Source: Symsagittifera roscoffensis
Taxonomy: Eukaryota; Xenacoelomorpha; Acoela; Convolutidae
Direction: 5' to 3'
Length of the DNA stretch: 64,000 nucleotides
Assembly: GCF_963678635.1 (NCBI RefSeq)
Contig: NC_087064.1
Coordinates: 62,427,548-62,491,547 of the forward strand
Position 1 is the first letter of the stretch; the number at the start of each line of letters is the position of its first letter. The notes under the pieces are model-generated. The model did not search any database and was not told where the DNA came from. It saw nothing but the letters and a program-made list of their open reading frames with translations. Shown here in pieces: positions 52,744 through 63,984 of the stretch. The position numbers and the translations under genes are program-made.

Positions 52744-53637
52744 TGTGCCAGTCGGTCATATTTGGAAGTTTGACCTTGAGCAGTACGAACCACGTAATTT
52801 TGGGAGGAAATTTAATTTTTCGAAATTTCGAATTGAGCCTGTCATGCTCAACTTTCTCGCGAGAACTGAAAATCTCGGAAATAGAAGATCAGAACATCCG
52901 ATTTACAATCGCGGGAAAGTACTTGAATAAAACAGCGGGAAATTGCTATTCGCAATTTCCAGATATAAATCAAGCGCGAGTAGAGCCGTCCTATCCTGAA
53001 ATAGGAGAAGGAGTGATTACAACAGAAGAGTGTATTTATTCGAGTTGAACCAGAGTGAACCATCAGTGGAAAAGTGGACAGCTGGGGTGTCCCAATCGTT
53101 CAGACAAAAACTTCAATTCTAGAGTCAAAACTTATTTCCCTTGCTGAAATATTTTAGTATCAAACTTCTCAAATGATTATACTTAATTCTCAAGTTGCTC
53201 AATAATTTAGTTATCTCTAATTCTTGAGTATGCCGACAGGTGAGTTCTCAATTTAGTTTTCTTGAGTGTGTTTTATGATTGTTATGTTGAGGTAAGGAGA
53301 GTTTTAGGTTGATCCATCTGAAATGGATCAAAGTTCCACTGTCTAATAAAAAGTAACTGTTCGGATTGTTCCGACCCTGTTTTTAACGGCGTTCGTGTAT
53401 TTTGGGTATTTTCAGACCTAAGTATGGGGACGTTCTTATTTTCTAGAGTGGGGGCTATTTTGGTAGTGGCCTTTAAGCTGTAACGGGTTTTTCGTCTCAT
53501 GTCGCAAGCGAACCGAATTGGCTCCGACCGTTCGAGGTAGAAAAACACAAGAGATAGTGTCCCTGACTCTTGAGCCAATTGTTATAGGATCTATTTTTCT
53601 TTAACCTCATATGTGACCGAAGTAGGCGACTGTTACA
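52744..53637 (+). repeat. 3' LTR of element 2, 894 bp
   Basis: Direct repeat of 24334-25226 with TGT...ACA ends, the hairpin at 53309-53331 and AATAAA at 53345-53350. Scattered substitutions and one or two single-base indels distinguish the two LTRs, about 40 in all by eye. Confidence 0.9.
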
Positions 53638-53913
53638 CCACTCGCGATAACTCTGTCTTCTGTTAAGAATGAGACAGCTCTACTCTCGTATAATCTAATA
53701 TCTGGAAATTGCGAATAGCAATTTCCCGCTGTTTTTCGACTCCTAACCCGCGATTGTAGTTCGGCTCTTCTGATCTTATTTTTTGATATTTTCAGTTGTC
53801 GCGAGAAACTTGAGCATGACTCTCTCAATTCGAATTTTTGAAAAATTTCATTTTACCCCAAAATCATGTCTTTTGCGTCGCTCAAGGTCAAGCTTCCAAA
53901 TATGACCGACTGG
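53638..53913 (-). repeat. LTR start of element 3, interrupted by element 2
   Basis: Minus-strand sequence matches the first roughly 305 positions of the element 2 type LTR (CCAGTCGGTCATATTTGGAA, GGAAATTGCTATTCGCAATT) with noticeable divergence and some deletion. The polypurine tract that should precede it is eroded (ATGTCTTCCAAAGATTGA in its place on the plus strand). Confidence 0.75.
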
Positions 53914-54341
53914 ATGTCTTCCAAAGATTGATGTCCTCATCGCGTGTCGCAGTCTGCCATTGAGCCCCAGAATGTTGAGTGTTGCTCAAGATACAGTGCC
54001 AGTGGTCATTTACAGAAGTTTGCAGCAGATTTTAACTTTATCTACACCCCAAAATTCCCAACCATGCAAAATTGTCACATTATCGTTAAACAGCAATCAA
54101 AATCTGCATACACCTGCACCCTAAATTTCCGCTTTGTAAACTAATAATTAAAATTTCTTTTATGCTATACAATCAGAAAATTGTCATGCAGCATTTTGAT
54201 TCATATAATAGATATAGCATATGAATAACAATATTTTGGTCCATTAAAATTTCTTTTCCGTGACCTCAGATTTCATCGGAGTTCACCTTCAAGCCCCTTT
54301 TTTTCCCTCTCAAGACTCAAGAATCCAACACTGAGCATTCT

Positions 54342-56225
54342 GCTCACTTCGTGCTCCTCGCCCTTGAGGTCCTAGGCCCGGATGCATTCGACACTGTAAT
54401 CTGCCTCAGTAGCGCTTCCTCATCGTCGGAGCTGATCACGATCTCTTCCCAAGCCTTTAGTTGTTCTTAGGATCGAATCCTTTGCTTCTGCTCTTGCAAT
54501 CACTTCGCCTGGTTCAGCAAACTCTTCACTTTAAATTCCCTGTTCAAGCAAAAAGATTTATGCAAGCTCAAGCTCACATTTTTCGCTAAGTCCTCCTCCA
54601 ATATTGACTCCCTCGCCTTGGTATTATCTCTAGACACCCTACCAACTCTCTTCCAAACTTCTGTGATCGCATTTCGATGGGTCAGCAGAGGTCTCTTGAA
54701 GGCTTCCGGACCTATCTCCGCCAAGAACTGTCGATATTCTTTTTGGTATTTCTTCATGTGATCCTTCGTCACCGCGTATAACCAAAACGTCAATGTCGCT
54801 CGAAACCATAGGAAGAATCTTATGCGGCTCCACACGTGCCTGACCTCCATAGGTATTGCGAATACTTTGCACGCAGTCTCAAACAACTCAAGCCTCCTGC
54901 TGTAACTCAAGCTGTAACTCCTGCTGTAACTCAAACCCCTCACTAACCTCCTCTAGCTTAATTCCCACTACTTGGGGTAATGAACAATTCTGTTACCGGC
55001 AACTCCTCCCAGCAATGTGGAAGGCGGTGGCCCAAACAGATGGGGGTGAGATAGTAGGTAATTAACCCCCAGTTTTTGATAGCCCTAGAGGGGGGAGCGT
55101 GAGCGGTTAAAATGAGGAGGGGGATGGAGGTTGTTTGGGTAAATATGGAAGGGTGCACGGAGGATAGCGTGTATCGATTCCTCTGTCGGTGCCCTCGACA
55201 CCCGATATTTTGTCACGTTTTCCTCCATCCATCGCAACGCCAGTATTGAACTGACTACCAGGAGGGTGACCTTCTGTCGATGATCGGGTAACCCGATTGA
55301 CCGAACTTCCTCCACGTCTCATATCAAGCAGAGGTTCGAGTGCTCCGGATACCACACCGTCTGTGCCAGACAGTGGCACGGGCATTCCTCATGCGTGAGG
55401 TTGATACTCCGGAGGTTGCGTTCTCCCGAAGCTTCCAGCAGAGGTTCCAGCGCCATCATCTTTTCGTGTGTCACATCATTCTCCTCCAGGACTGGGGTAC
55501 TGTTCATCGGCTTCCCGATCGTGTTCTATCTCTCAAAATCACTCGTGTTCTCACCTTCCGGACCCAAGAGTTCTTCAACCTAGATCTCACTCAAGTTATC
55601 TCTTTGTTCCCCCGGTACAGTTCCCAGGATCTTTCTCAACAGTCTGTGCGAGTGATGCGACCGCTGTGACTAAGTGGTGCTCGGACTCCAGCATCTCCAG
55701 CGACTGCAAGCTGCACATCCTTGAGAAGAACCCCAACGCCGTTGCTATATTTACAGTAGTGTTCGTGTAACACTCAGCCACTATCTGTACTTCACTCTTT
55801 TCATTCTCTGTGATGTCACCAAGCCAAGTGATTAAGTCTTCCTTCTGGAAGGACTGAATCCTGACACAGGATTGTCCGTCGCAAGAATGCTCTCCACTTC
55901 CACACATCAGGTCCAGACAACTACCGGGTTCCATCTTCTTCGCTGATTTATCTAGCTTGCTCATTGTTTCTTCCGACTCCTTACTATGGGGTAGGATTAG
56001 TTCGTGTACCACATTCAGATTCCCCAAGTCCTCATCCTTCGTTGGTGGCAGTCTCACTCGCTCCGTTACTTCTTCAATTAGACTTGCATGGGGATGTGGG
56101 CACCAAGAAGGCCTCAGCAACTTCCAAACAGTCCCCAAATTCGTAATCAGCATGCCGTTTCCATTTCCCATCTTCAATTCTACCCTCTTGTTCGAGCGCG
56201 GCACGCTAATTACTTCTGGTATCTT
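54342..56225 (-). pseudogene. ORF2 C-terminal third, element 3
   Basis: It begins (at 56225) inside VISVPRSNKRVELKMGNGNG and includes the cluster GSCLDLMCGSGEHSCDGQSC, ATALGFFSRMCSLQSLEMLE, LEPLLEASGERN, THEECPCHCLAQTVWYP, LALRWMEENVTKY and, after an insertion, YSRRLELFETACKVFAIP to the C-terminus. About 100 residues are deleted after EHHLVTA (near 55645). It is a pseudogene in at least four frame pieces. It is closer to element 4 than to element 2. Confidence 0.75.
54945..55165 (-). other. Insertion of unknown origin within ORF2 of element 3
   Basis: About 220 bases separate sequence encoding APTEESIHAI from the following YSRRLELFE block, which are adjacent in elements 2 and 4. The insertion includes a short CTGTAACTC-type repeat near 54898-54930 and G-rich runs; no gene or terminal repeat is seen. 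Confidence 0.55.
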
Positions 56226-56502
56226 CTCAAGTGTCAGGCCTTGGAAAAAACGCACTTCCCCTGGATAATTTCTAAAATCTTTGCCTTTGGATTTTAACCT
56301 GGAACACGTTTGTTGACCTGATTTACGAAAGACCACTTTGTTAGGAAGACCAATTTGTTTGACAAGGTTTAGTAAAGAAGGTTAAAAACGAACTGCCTTA
56401 AGGTAAAACCCGAAATTTGAAAAACAGCAGCAAATGAAATGTTTTGAATAGCACTTTATCTAAAGGCTCGAACTATGACTAGCAATTTTTTGTGGTGTAC
56501 CA
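56226..56502. other. Unassigned sequence between element 3 and a MITE
   Basis: AT-rich, with no gene or clear repeat. It includes the first copy (56495-56502, GTGTACCA) of the presumed target-site duplication of the neighbouring MITE. Confidence 0.5.
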
Positions 56503-56925
56503 CAGGGTGACCACTTTTTTGAGAGAAAAATAGTGACTATGACAACTTTCGAATTTTTTGTCGACCTTTTTTTTTAGGTCCGGCAAATGAATTTTTCAAG
56601 CTCTGCCAAAGCACTAAAAAGAAAAAGTCCCTGTTTTGGCCAATATTTCTGCGCCGCAGGCATAATTTTGAATAAACAGGCTGAAGGCTGAAAAAAGAGT
56701 TTTAGGGGGCACTTTTTGAAAAATTTTAAAAGAATTGCGTTTTTTGGCAGGCGCTCCCCCCTCAATATTAGTATACATTGGCGCAGAAGGCGCCTTTAGA
56801 AAAATTTGAGGGTCCGTCACCAAAAACCGTTGTAAATAATGACTTTTAATGATCATTGAAAAAATAGTGACCAATTAGTGACCAATAGTGACTGGTCACT
56901 AAATAGTGACCAAGTGGTCACCCCG
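56503..56925. mobile_element. hAT-type MITE, 423 bp
   Basis: Terminal inverted repeats CAGGGTGACCACTT (56503-56516) and, read inward on the other strand, CGGGGTGACCACTTGG (ending at 56925) flank non-coding DNA. Subterminal copies of TAGTGACCAA occur near the right end. The flanks GTGTACCA (56495-56502) and GTGTGCCA (56926-56933) form an 8-bp target-site duplication with one mismatch, as hAT superfamily elements make. There is no transposase, so it depended on another element. Confidence 0.75.
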
Positions 56926-57686
56926 GTGTGCCATTCCCCGGATGGCCCAGCCGAACATTCCAGAACACGCTGGAGACGGCACTAAGTGTCTGAGTGTGTA
57001 AAGGTGATTTTAATTTTGAAAACCCCCTCTGGCATTTCTTAGATACAAGAAAAACTGCCGTATTTTAAAGAAAACCACAACAGCCGGATACAAAATACAA
57101 GACATTCAAGTGACTAGAGATACATTGATATATTGAATGCGATAAGGAGCCTCCGAAAACGAAACGTGTGCATGATGAGTCATTTGATCACAAGATTAGG
57201 TGGAACCGGAGGGTTGAGGGGTGACTTCGGGACACATCCGAGCCCTCCCGAGCAGATAAAAAGAGAAGGTAGCAACGTTATTGCTCGGTTAAAATGGAAT
57301 TCGAGGCCCCGCGCCTGGTGAATGTTGATGAATACTTGAGACCTATCTAACGTCTATGATGCCCTGAATAGTTTGATTTAACTCCAGAAAAATTATTTTA
57401 GAGCGTGGGTAGTTGAGGGCAAGGAAAGATTCCCTTCATCTCTAATCGATCCGATTTACGCCTGTCACTGCAATTAACTATAAACGTAGGTGTTTAGCCC
57501 CGTTTTTGGTTGTAATCACGTAGGCTGGTGATCTGAGAACCAGCTATCTGGTTTCATTTGCAAGTAACTCGGAAGCTATTTAAGATTCATTCGGCTGATG
57601 GTCTGAAAACTAGGTTGCTCGACACGAAACCGACCAAAAAACAACTGGCTAGGTAGATACGGTGAAAAACAGGTACTATTAAAATA
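56926..57686. other. Unassigned sequence with weak LTR similarity
   Basis: No gene. The last part (about 57480-57680) shares pieces with the 3' half of the element 1 LTR (GCCC-GTTTTT, CTGAGA-CCAGC, TGGCTAGGTAGATACGGTGAAAA against TGGCTTGGTAGAGACGGTGAAAA), so it may be a degenerate LTR of that type. Confidence 0.4.
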
Positions 57687-58264
57687 TGTGCCAGTCGATC
57701 ATATCCTGAAGTTTTATCTTGATTTTGGGGTGAAATTGTTTTTTTTTTGAAAAAGTAGAACTGGCATTATCATGCTCAAGTTTATCACTGCAACTGAGAT
57801 GAAAAATTCAGAAAATCAGTAGAACTGATTAAAAGTTGCGGGAAAGTTGTCAGAAAATTGGTCTAAAATTAAATTGCTATTGACAATTTGCCCAATAACA
57901 AACCATTCGAGTAGAGCTGTCTTGTTCCCCGTCGCTGGACAAAAGAGAATCTTGATTGGGCAGGTCGATGAGTGAAGCGACCCAATGGTCCAGACAATGA
58001 AACTTCTTGAGTTAACACTAATCAGCGTTATTTCATGAGTTACCAATCTTACCTTATTAATCGATTGCTGAGCCGTAGTCACTATGTGAGTACTGAATTT
58101 TGTTTCTAGAATGCTTTCATAGAGCTTGTTGAGATAATGCGAGTTTTAATTTGATCCATCTGAAATGGATCAAAGGTCCTCTGTCCAACAAAACCTAATG
58201 GCAATTACTTGAGTTTCCAACTGTTTCTCTTAATCTCATATATGACGTAGGCGAACGTAATGCA
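57687..58264 (+). repeat. Diverged solo LTR related to element 2
   Basis: It starts TGTGCCAGTCGATCATAT and ends near GTAGGCGAACGTAATGCA. It keeps the hairpin TTGATCCATCTGAAATGGAT (58151-58173), but the segment after AACAAAACCTAATGGC that other copies have is deleted. Its middle part resembles 59346-59600 more than the element 2 LTR, so it belongs to a sister subfamily. Confidence 0.65.
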
Positions 58265-59345
58265 TATCTCGGAAGCCAAAAGTATTTGAGCAATCATATT
58301 AAGAGGATATGTTTCCAACGCCTGAAAAATCTGAAACTAAAGAGTTTAATTTTATCAAGTTTTTGTTCCGACCATTTGAAACATTGGAAGGAACTTTGTA
58401 TGCGTGTGTGTTTTTTGTTTGTCTTTTTGTTTTCCAAGCAAAACCAGGGACCACAAATAATCATCGGACTGGGTTGAAAGAAGTATCAAAATAAAACCCT
58501 TTCAGTCGTGTGATTCGAACGTCATTAAATACTTTTGGAATTTTTTTCACAGTGTCGAAAAAACCGTTTTGAAATGTTTGATTCTTCGTCTAATTTTGGG
58601 CTAATAAGGTGACCGTGTATGCTTACAATAGCCTATTAAGCTTGTTTTTAGCCATATCAACTTAGTTTTGTTCAAGTAAAGGTAGTTTTTGGTATTTTTT
58701 TAGCGCAATTTTGGGAATCAAAAACTTGAAAACTCAAAACTAAAAATTTGCGAAAAATATTAATATTTTTTGAACTTTTATGTTTTTTTTCCTTTTTCTA
58801 GTCATTTTTCTTCAAAAACTGTTTACCAATTGATCTGTTTTACTGTGATTCTCAAATATATGCCTAAATTCTTTTTTTGTTTAGACTTTTTTATTACAAC
58901 ATGCAGAAAAAAAACGACACCAATTTGGGAAGAAAAATTAATTTAAAAAACGTCAAGTTAGGCAAATCCTGAGACTTACCTCACAGCGCCCAACAAAAGA
59001 TTTGGAATTTCCCAGTTTTTTGAAATTTTTCAAATTTTATTTCCAAAAGAAAATGTCAAAAAATCATATGAAGAATTACTTAATTTGTCTTTTTTAAAGA
59101 ACTGAAACTATTTCTCGAATTGAGAATTACCTTAAAAACGAATTTAGATTTAAAAAAATTGCAAAAAAACTGTCAAACTAACTCAAACTAAGGAAACAAA
59201 AATTGCAAAAAAAATGCACACAAAAAATAAATCAATCAAAAAAGCAAAAATTTCAGTATTCATTTTGTTCAATCCGTGCACTATGAATTATCAATCATTT
59301 GAGTTATTTGTCAACTTTGATTTACTGGGTTTTCGGTATTGAGAG
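58265..59345. other. AT-rich sequence without recognised features
   Basis: Very AT-rich with many A and T runs. Short open frames occur (for example 58286-58477), but they look like chance. No repeat or gene is supported. Confidence 0.5.
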
Positions 59346-59902
59346 GGTCGTCAGTGGACAAAAGAGAATCTGGGCAGGTCGATGAGTGGAGCGACCCAAT
59401 GGCCCAGACGATAAAACTTGAGTTAAAACTAATCAGCAATAATTCATGAGTTACCTTTCTTATTTTATTAATCGATTGCTGAGCCGTAGTCAAACTATTA
59501 GTACTGAATTTTGTTTCTAGAGTGCGTTTATAGAGCTATGTTGAGGTAAGGCGAGTTCTAGTTTGATCCATCTGAAATGGATCAAAGGTCCACTGTCCAA
59601 CAAAACCTAATGGCATTTACTACAACCAGTTTGAGTTTCGAACAGTTTTTAACGGCGTTCGCGTGTTTTAGGCTTTTAGAGACCTAACCATGGGGAGGTT
59701 CTTATTTCTAAATTGGGGATGTTTTGGCAGTAGCCTTTAGGCTGTAACACGATCTTGATGTCCCATGTCTTAAGCGAACCGAATTGTCTCCGACAGAATG
59801 AGGTACAAAAACAGAGGAGGTAGTGTATCTGACTATGGAGTCAATGCTCATAGGGTCTATGTCTCTTAATCTCATATATGACGTAGGCGGACTACTTTTA
59901 CA
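59346..59902 (+). repeat. Truncated LTR, sister subfamily of element 2
   Basis: It lacks the LTR start and opens at CGTCAGTGGACAAAAGAGAA. It contains the hairpin (59563-59585), AACGGCGTTCGCGTGTTTTAGG-like sequence and GACCTAACCATGGGGA, and ends GTAGGCGGACTACTTTTACA. The small open frame at 59823-60152 runs across its end and is not a gene. Confidence 0.65.
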
Positions 59903-60216
59903 AAAATTGACGTCAAATCAAACGTCAATAAGTTTTTCTTCTACTTTTCGTCGCTGGGTAATTTCTGGGCAAAAGTTACTTGGGTCATTTTATGGTGCTC
60001 CGGGGTGGACCTGTTTGAGTCATGAGTATCCTTATCAGCAATTTTTTTTACCGATGAGTCCTCCACTCCTGGCAAATGCTCAAGTTACGGGTCTTAAAAC
60101 CATTTGTCGGGCCAGCCGAAGACGGTCGGACCTTTGGAATAGCTCGTTATAGCTTTTTACCTTATTTAAGATCAAAAACTTCAAAAACTTTGGGGGTCGG
60201 ATAGTTATACAAAAGT
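59903..60216 (+). other. Leader remnant after the truncated LTR
   Basis: It holds TTTTATGGTGCTCCGGGGTGGA at 59989-60010, which matches the primer-binding-site region of element 2, then leader-like sequence. It is cut at about 60216 by the inverted LTR piece of element 4. This is presumably the start of a further element copy that is otherwise lost. Confidence 0.5.
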
Positions 60217-60505
60217 CGCCTACCTAAGTCACATATGAGGTTAAAGATAAATTGGGTCAAGAGTCAGGGACACTATCTCTTGTGTTTTTCTACCTCGAAC
60301 GGTCGGAGCCAATTCGGTTCACTTGCGAAATGAGAGTAAATCCTTTGTTACAGCTGAAAGGCCACTACCAAAATACCCCCACTCTATAAAATAAGAACTT
60401 CCCCTTACTTTGTTCTCAAAATACCTAAAACACGCGAACGCCGTTAAAAACAGGGTCGGAACAATCCGTATAGTTACTTTTTATTAGACAGTGGAACTTT
60501 GATTA
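60217..60505 (-). repeat. LTR fragment of element 4
   Basis: Minus-strand match to the second third and end of the element 2 LTR, from ATCAAAGTTCCACTGTCTAAT to GTGACTTAGGTAGGCGAC. It lies downstream (on the minus strand) of the element 4 ORF2 with only about 30 bases between, so the ORF2 end, 3' UTR and LTR start were deleted. Confidence 0.7.
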
Positions 60506-60535
60506 AAGAAAAATACACCGCGAAGGTTACTTAGG

Positions 60536-61640
60536 TCCTTCGTCACCGCGTATAACCAAGACGTCAATGTAGCTCGAAACCATGGAAAGAATCTTATGCG
60601 GCTCCACACGTGCCTGACCTCTATAGGTATAGCGAATACTTTCACGCAGTCTCAAACAACTCAAGCCTCCTGCTGTAATCAATAGCGTGTATCGATTCCA
60701 ATGTCGGTGCCCTCGACTCCTGATATTTCGTCACGTTTTCCTCCATCCATCGCAACGCCAGCATTGAACTCAGGATCTTTCTCAACAGTCTGTGCGAATG
60801 ATGCGACATTCGAGCCAGGCGTACGCACTTGGGTACCGAGAAGGTTTTGTCGACTAGTATCCTCTGGCTGGATACCTCCACCATTGCCATGTGTAATGGG
60901 TAGTGGCATCCACACAGGTTGGCCATCACCGATCCCACTAGGGACTTCGCGTTCACTGGCAAACTATAGGCATCGCTCACGGGGAACCCCATTTCCGCCT
61001 CAAGACCAATCGTCCACCCTCTGATGTGCTTCTGGGTTATTTGCAACACCCCAGGCCATGACTCCACGCTCAATGCTGTCACTAAGTGGTGCTCGGACTC
61101 CAGCATCTCCAGCGATTGCAAGCTGCACATCCTTGAGAAGAACCCAAACTCCGTTGCTATATGTTCAGTAGTGTTCGTGTAACACTCAGCCACTATCTGT
61201 ACTTCACTCTTTTCATTCTCTGTGATGTCACCAAACCAAAGTGGCTAAGTCTTCCTTCTGGAAGGACTGTATCCTGACACAGGATCGTCCATCGCAAGAA
61301 TGCTCTCCACTTCCACACATCAGGTCCAGACAACTACCGGGTTCCATCTTCTTCGCTGATTTATCTAGCTTGCTCATTGTTTCTTCCGACTCCTTACTAT
61401 GGGGTAGGATTAGTTTGTGTACCACATTCAGATTCCCCAAGTCCTCATCCTTCGTTGGCGACAGTCTCACTGGCTTCGCTACATCTTCAATTGGACTTGC
61501 ATGAGGATGTGGGCACCAAGAAGGCCTCAGCAACTTCCAAACAGTCCCCAAATTCGTAATCAGCATGCCGTTTCCATTTCCCATCTTCAATTCTACCCTC
61601 TTATTCGAGCGCGGCACCCCATTACTCCAGACACATACTG
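60536..61640 (-). pseudogene. ORF2 blocks 5-6, element 4
   Basis: Read on the minus strand: RSNKRVELKMGNGNGMLI, the cluster GSCLDLMCGSGEHSCDGRSC, AECYTNTTEHIATEFGFFSR, LSVESWPGVLQITQKHIRGW, CGCHYPLHMAMVEV, VPKCVRLARMSHHSHRLLRK. A deletion then joins it to SSMLALRWMEENV and YSRRLELFETA. A frame change lies near 61240 (KEDLATLVW then stop). The very high similarity to element 3 over shared parts suggests the two arose by a local duplication or recent related insertions. Confidence 0.72.
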
Positions 61641-62208
61641 ATATTCTCCCCGTTTGATGGGTTTCGAGAAATCTTCAGCCCGGGCTAAATTACGATGCAC
61701 GTCATGCCCCTCTTAGAAATTCTTGTTGTAGAATCTCCGTATTTCATCAAGTTTCTCGTCACTCTCTAGACACTGTCTGGAGCCATCCTCCTTTTCGATT
61801 CCAGTACTCTGGTACACGTTCAGGATGACCGTGGAGATTCTTCTTTCCATAGTTTTACTTGCCATCGCCTTCTGATGACACGTTTGGACGGTACTGTCGG
61901 TCATCACGGACATTATCCATCTCAAGAAACAAGTGCAATCTTTTCTCCTCGCTAGACTCAAACAGGAATTATCTCTGGCGATACGCTGCACCAGCATTTG
62001 GTACACCTTTAGACTCTTGTTGCCCAGCTTCAATTTATTGTGTGAGGTCAACACCTCCAGCTCTATTCCATCCAAGCTCCATGCGAACATCAGCTGTCGT
62101 GCCGTTCTGACGAAAAGATTTGCCATCAATGGCAACGCTGACGAGGGTGTTCTCATCGCCTCTTCGAAATATTCCCGCAGCAAATTTTGCCAAGTTCGTC
62201 TCAGCTAG
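61641..62208 (-). pseudogene. ORF2 block 4, element 4
   Basis: Minus-strand frame 62183-61713 encodes LREYFEEAMRTPSSALPLMA, LARRKDCTCFLRWIMSVMT and KLDEIRRFYNKNF. A further stretch to about 61620 encodes the sequence around the YVSG motif with frame breaks. It matches element 2 at 44560-45100. Confidence 0.7.
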
Positions 62209-62900
62209 TTCCCCAGCTCTAACTTATTAACCTCGGCGTTCCGTCGGGTAGCCCAATGACGATGCTTGCGGGACACTCCACGATCAAGCTTCTTCAGGGA
62301 ATCCTCCAGTTCTTTCATGGTCTCCAGAGCCACCCACCAAGGTCGAGCGGTATTCCTCGTCGCATTTCTCTCAAGAGGACCGCTAGCCACTTGTTTCACA
62401 GTGGCCTGACGTTGAGACGAGAGCCATTCTTTGCCAACGTCCAATGGCCACGTTTGTCCACTCGTCGAACCCCTTTTGGTGTTTGCCTTGTGAGGTCTGA
62501 AGTCTTCCTCCGTTAACGAGTGCGTCGAGACTTCCATTCCCTTCATCAGCTCGGCCAACTTCCGTGGTGCGGAGCTAGCTGCCCTTGTAAGCCGCTCTCT
62601 TCCACCGCGCTAGAATCATGGGAGCCGTCTCCTTCAGATTCTTTTCTGAGACTGCGTCCGCCGAGGGACTACTTAATTATTCTGCCTCTCTTCTTCTTTT
62701 CCGAGACCCTATTCCTTTACTTTGCTCGGGGGCGTCGCCACTATCATCACTGATTCGACTTCTTTATCCCGGTCCGGCCTTTCCAACTCTTGCCGCCCCC
62801 TTCTCGAGCCTTAAGAATATTAATATCTTAAATCATATTACTAGTCTTATTCTTATCATCCCTTTCAACCTTAATTATTTTATCAGCAGTTTTTCGTTCA
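62205..62900 (-). pseudogene. ORF2 block 3-4 junction, element 4
   Basis: Minus-strand frame 62558-62205 encodes MAELMKGMEVSTHSLTEEDF, GSTSGQTWPLDVGKEWLSS and WVALETMKELEDSLKKLDRG, which match element 2 at 44190-44470. Sequence from 62560 to 62900 continues the homology (basic KRSR patch and charged linker) but is broken by frameshifts. Confidence 0.65.
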
Positions 62901-63515
62901 GAGTAGAGCTGTCTTTACATGCGTCATCTTCGGTCTTCTGCTCCGTTTCCCTCAGCTTGATCATCTTCCCTGGTAGCTCCTTTCTCGCTTTTTCATCCAT
63001 CCGGTACCCATCAAGACAGGCTCCCCGAACTTCACCAGCGTGTTCCACAACTATTCTGCGAAGTCCTCCAGCGTAGTCTCGCTTTTCACTCTCTGGTCGA
63101 ATTCGCTCAGGAAATCTTGCCTTGCCTTCTCATCCAGTGTGTTCAGAAACATCCATTTATTGCCTTCAAAAGCGTTCCTCTTCCTTTCTTCGGTGCTCAA
63201 GAGCTTCATTCCCATGTTAGAAGTCTCACTTGTCAAGGGCAATTCCAGATCTTTGGGAGGAGATCCCAGAGGTGGGGTGGCCGTGTTCTCCCAGTCGTCT
63301 CCACTCAAGTCTTGCAGCAGCTCCTGCGTGGTGAAATCCCTTTCAGCTGGGTCCGGCTCTGACGTATTTCCCACCTCCGTTTCTTCTCCCGCTTCACTGA
63401 GGGTTTCATCTCGCTTACTCTCCCCTTCCTCTGACTCAGCCTGTTCTTTCTCTTGTGCATCTGTAAATCTGTTCTCTACTGGGTTGCTTCTTTTGTCTCC
63501 AGGGGTGACCACCAA
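62901..63515 (-). pseudogene. ORF2 block 3, element 4
   Basis: Minus-strand frame 63515-63051 encodes an acidic linker (SEAGEETEVGNTSEPDPAER, FTTQELLQDLSGDDWENT), SETSNMGMKLLSTEERKRN and MFLNTLDEKARQDFLSEFDQ, as in element 2 block 3. It ends at a stop near 63051 after TTLEDFAE, and homology resumes below. Confidence 0.7.
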
Positions 63516-63826
63516 TAAGGTGAGGGTGTTGGCGGGTCAAGCTTCTTGTATTCAGTGAGGGCTACATATAAGGGACCTGCCGCATCTAGCTTCTTATCCT
63601 CTTGCTTCAGCTCTATCTCCTTCAATCCGTAGGGCGTTCGGTACTTCCTCGTGGCGAACCTCATTTCATCCTTCAGAGCAATGTGTTCCTCCTCCACGAT
63701 CATTCTTCCATCATCCCAAATCGGCAGCTTGTTCTCCAGCTTAGCCTCCTCGAGCGTCCTCAAGGTGTCCCGAACCTCAAACTTCGGGGGCATTGAGCCT
63801 CTCATCTTTTTGCCTGTGTCGTCCAT
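63476..63826 (-). pseudogene. ORF2 region missing from element 2, element 4
   Basis: Minus-strand frame of 116 residues: KLENKLPIWDDGRMIVEEEH, LKDEMRFATRKYRTPYGLKE, DAAGPLYVALTEYKK. Its second half matches the decayed piece of element 2 (43080-43230), and its whole length aligns loosely with element 1 at 16000-16260. The fold is unknown. Confidence 0.6.
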
Positions 63827-63984
63827 GAGTTTATTTTGATGTCACACGTGTGGAAATGAAATGCGTTTGAGTATCCAATAAACAAGGGATCCCAACCGTC
63901 CGTAAACTCCTTTTGCAGCTTCTCCACAGTGGCTCTTGTGCGTAGGGACGGGACCACCAGCGGGCTGTTCATCCCCAGGGTCAC
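63802..63984 (-). pseudogene. ORF2 fragment at the right window edge, element 4
   Basis: Minus-strand frame with VPSLRTRATVEKLQKEFTDG and WDPLFIGYSNAFHFHTCDIK, which aligns loosely with element 1 at about 15870-16020 (TPRLRIFETNERRVGNFVGT, MDLYFVGRNAAVLQYTRFAY). It continues beyond the window. Confidence 0.55.

Larger units (their letters stand above)
24334..53637 (+). mobile_element. Element 2: complete giant Ty3/gypsy-type LTR retrotransposon, 29.3 kb
   Basis: Two direct LTRs (24334-25226 and 52744-53637) bound a 27.5-kb interior with a primer-binding-site candidate, leader, gag, protease, RT, RNase H, integrase, acidic tail, macro-like segment, ORF2, 3' UTR and polypurine tract. The interior includes a 1-kb minisatellite and tandem duplications of about 1.58 kb and 5.14 kb; without them it would be about 21.6 kb. 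LTR identity of about 95% by eye says it is not very recent, in keeping with its many stops and frameshifts. No convincing target-site duplication is seen (flanks CTCTA and CCACT). Confidence 0.88.
53638..56225 (-). mobile_element. Element 3: inverted partial copy (ORF2 end, 3' UTR, LTR start)
   Basis: On the minus strand it gives the last third of ORF2 (56225 to 54342), the 3' UTR (54341-53914) and the first 276 bases of its LTR (53913-53638). The rest of the LTR lies at 23925-24333 on the other side of element 2. The upstream end near 56225 is an abrupt loss of homology; the sequence beyond is not ORF2. It faces element 2 tail to tail. Confidence 0.78.

Noticed and set aside
57133-57321. 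Small open frames in 56926-60160
   Set aside because: Short, AT-rich or crossing LTR relics, with no similarity to element genes or to each other.
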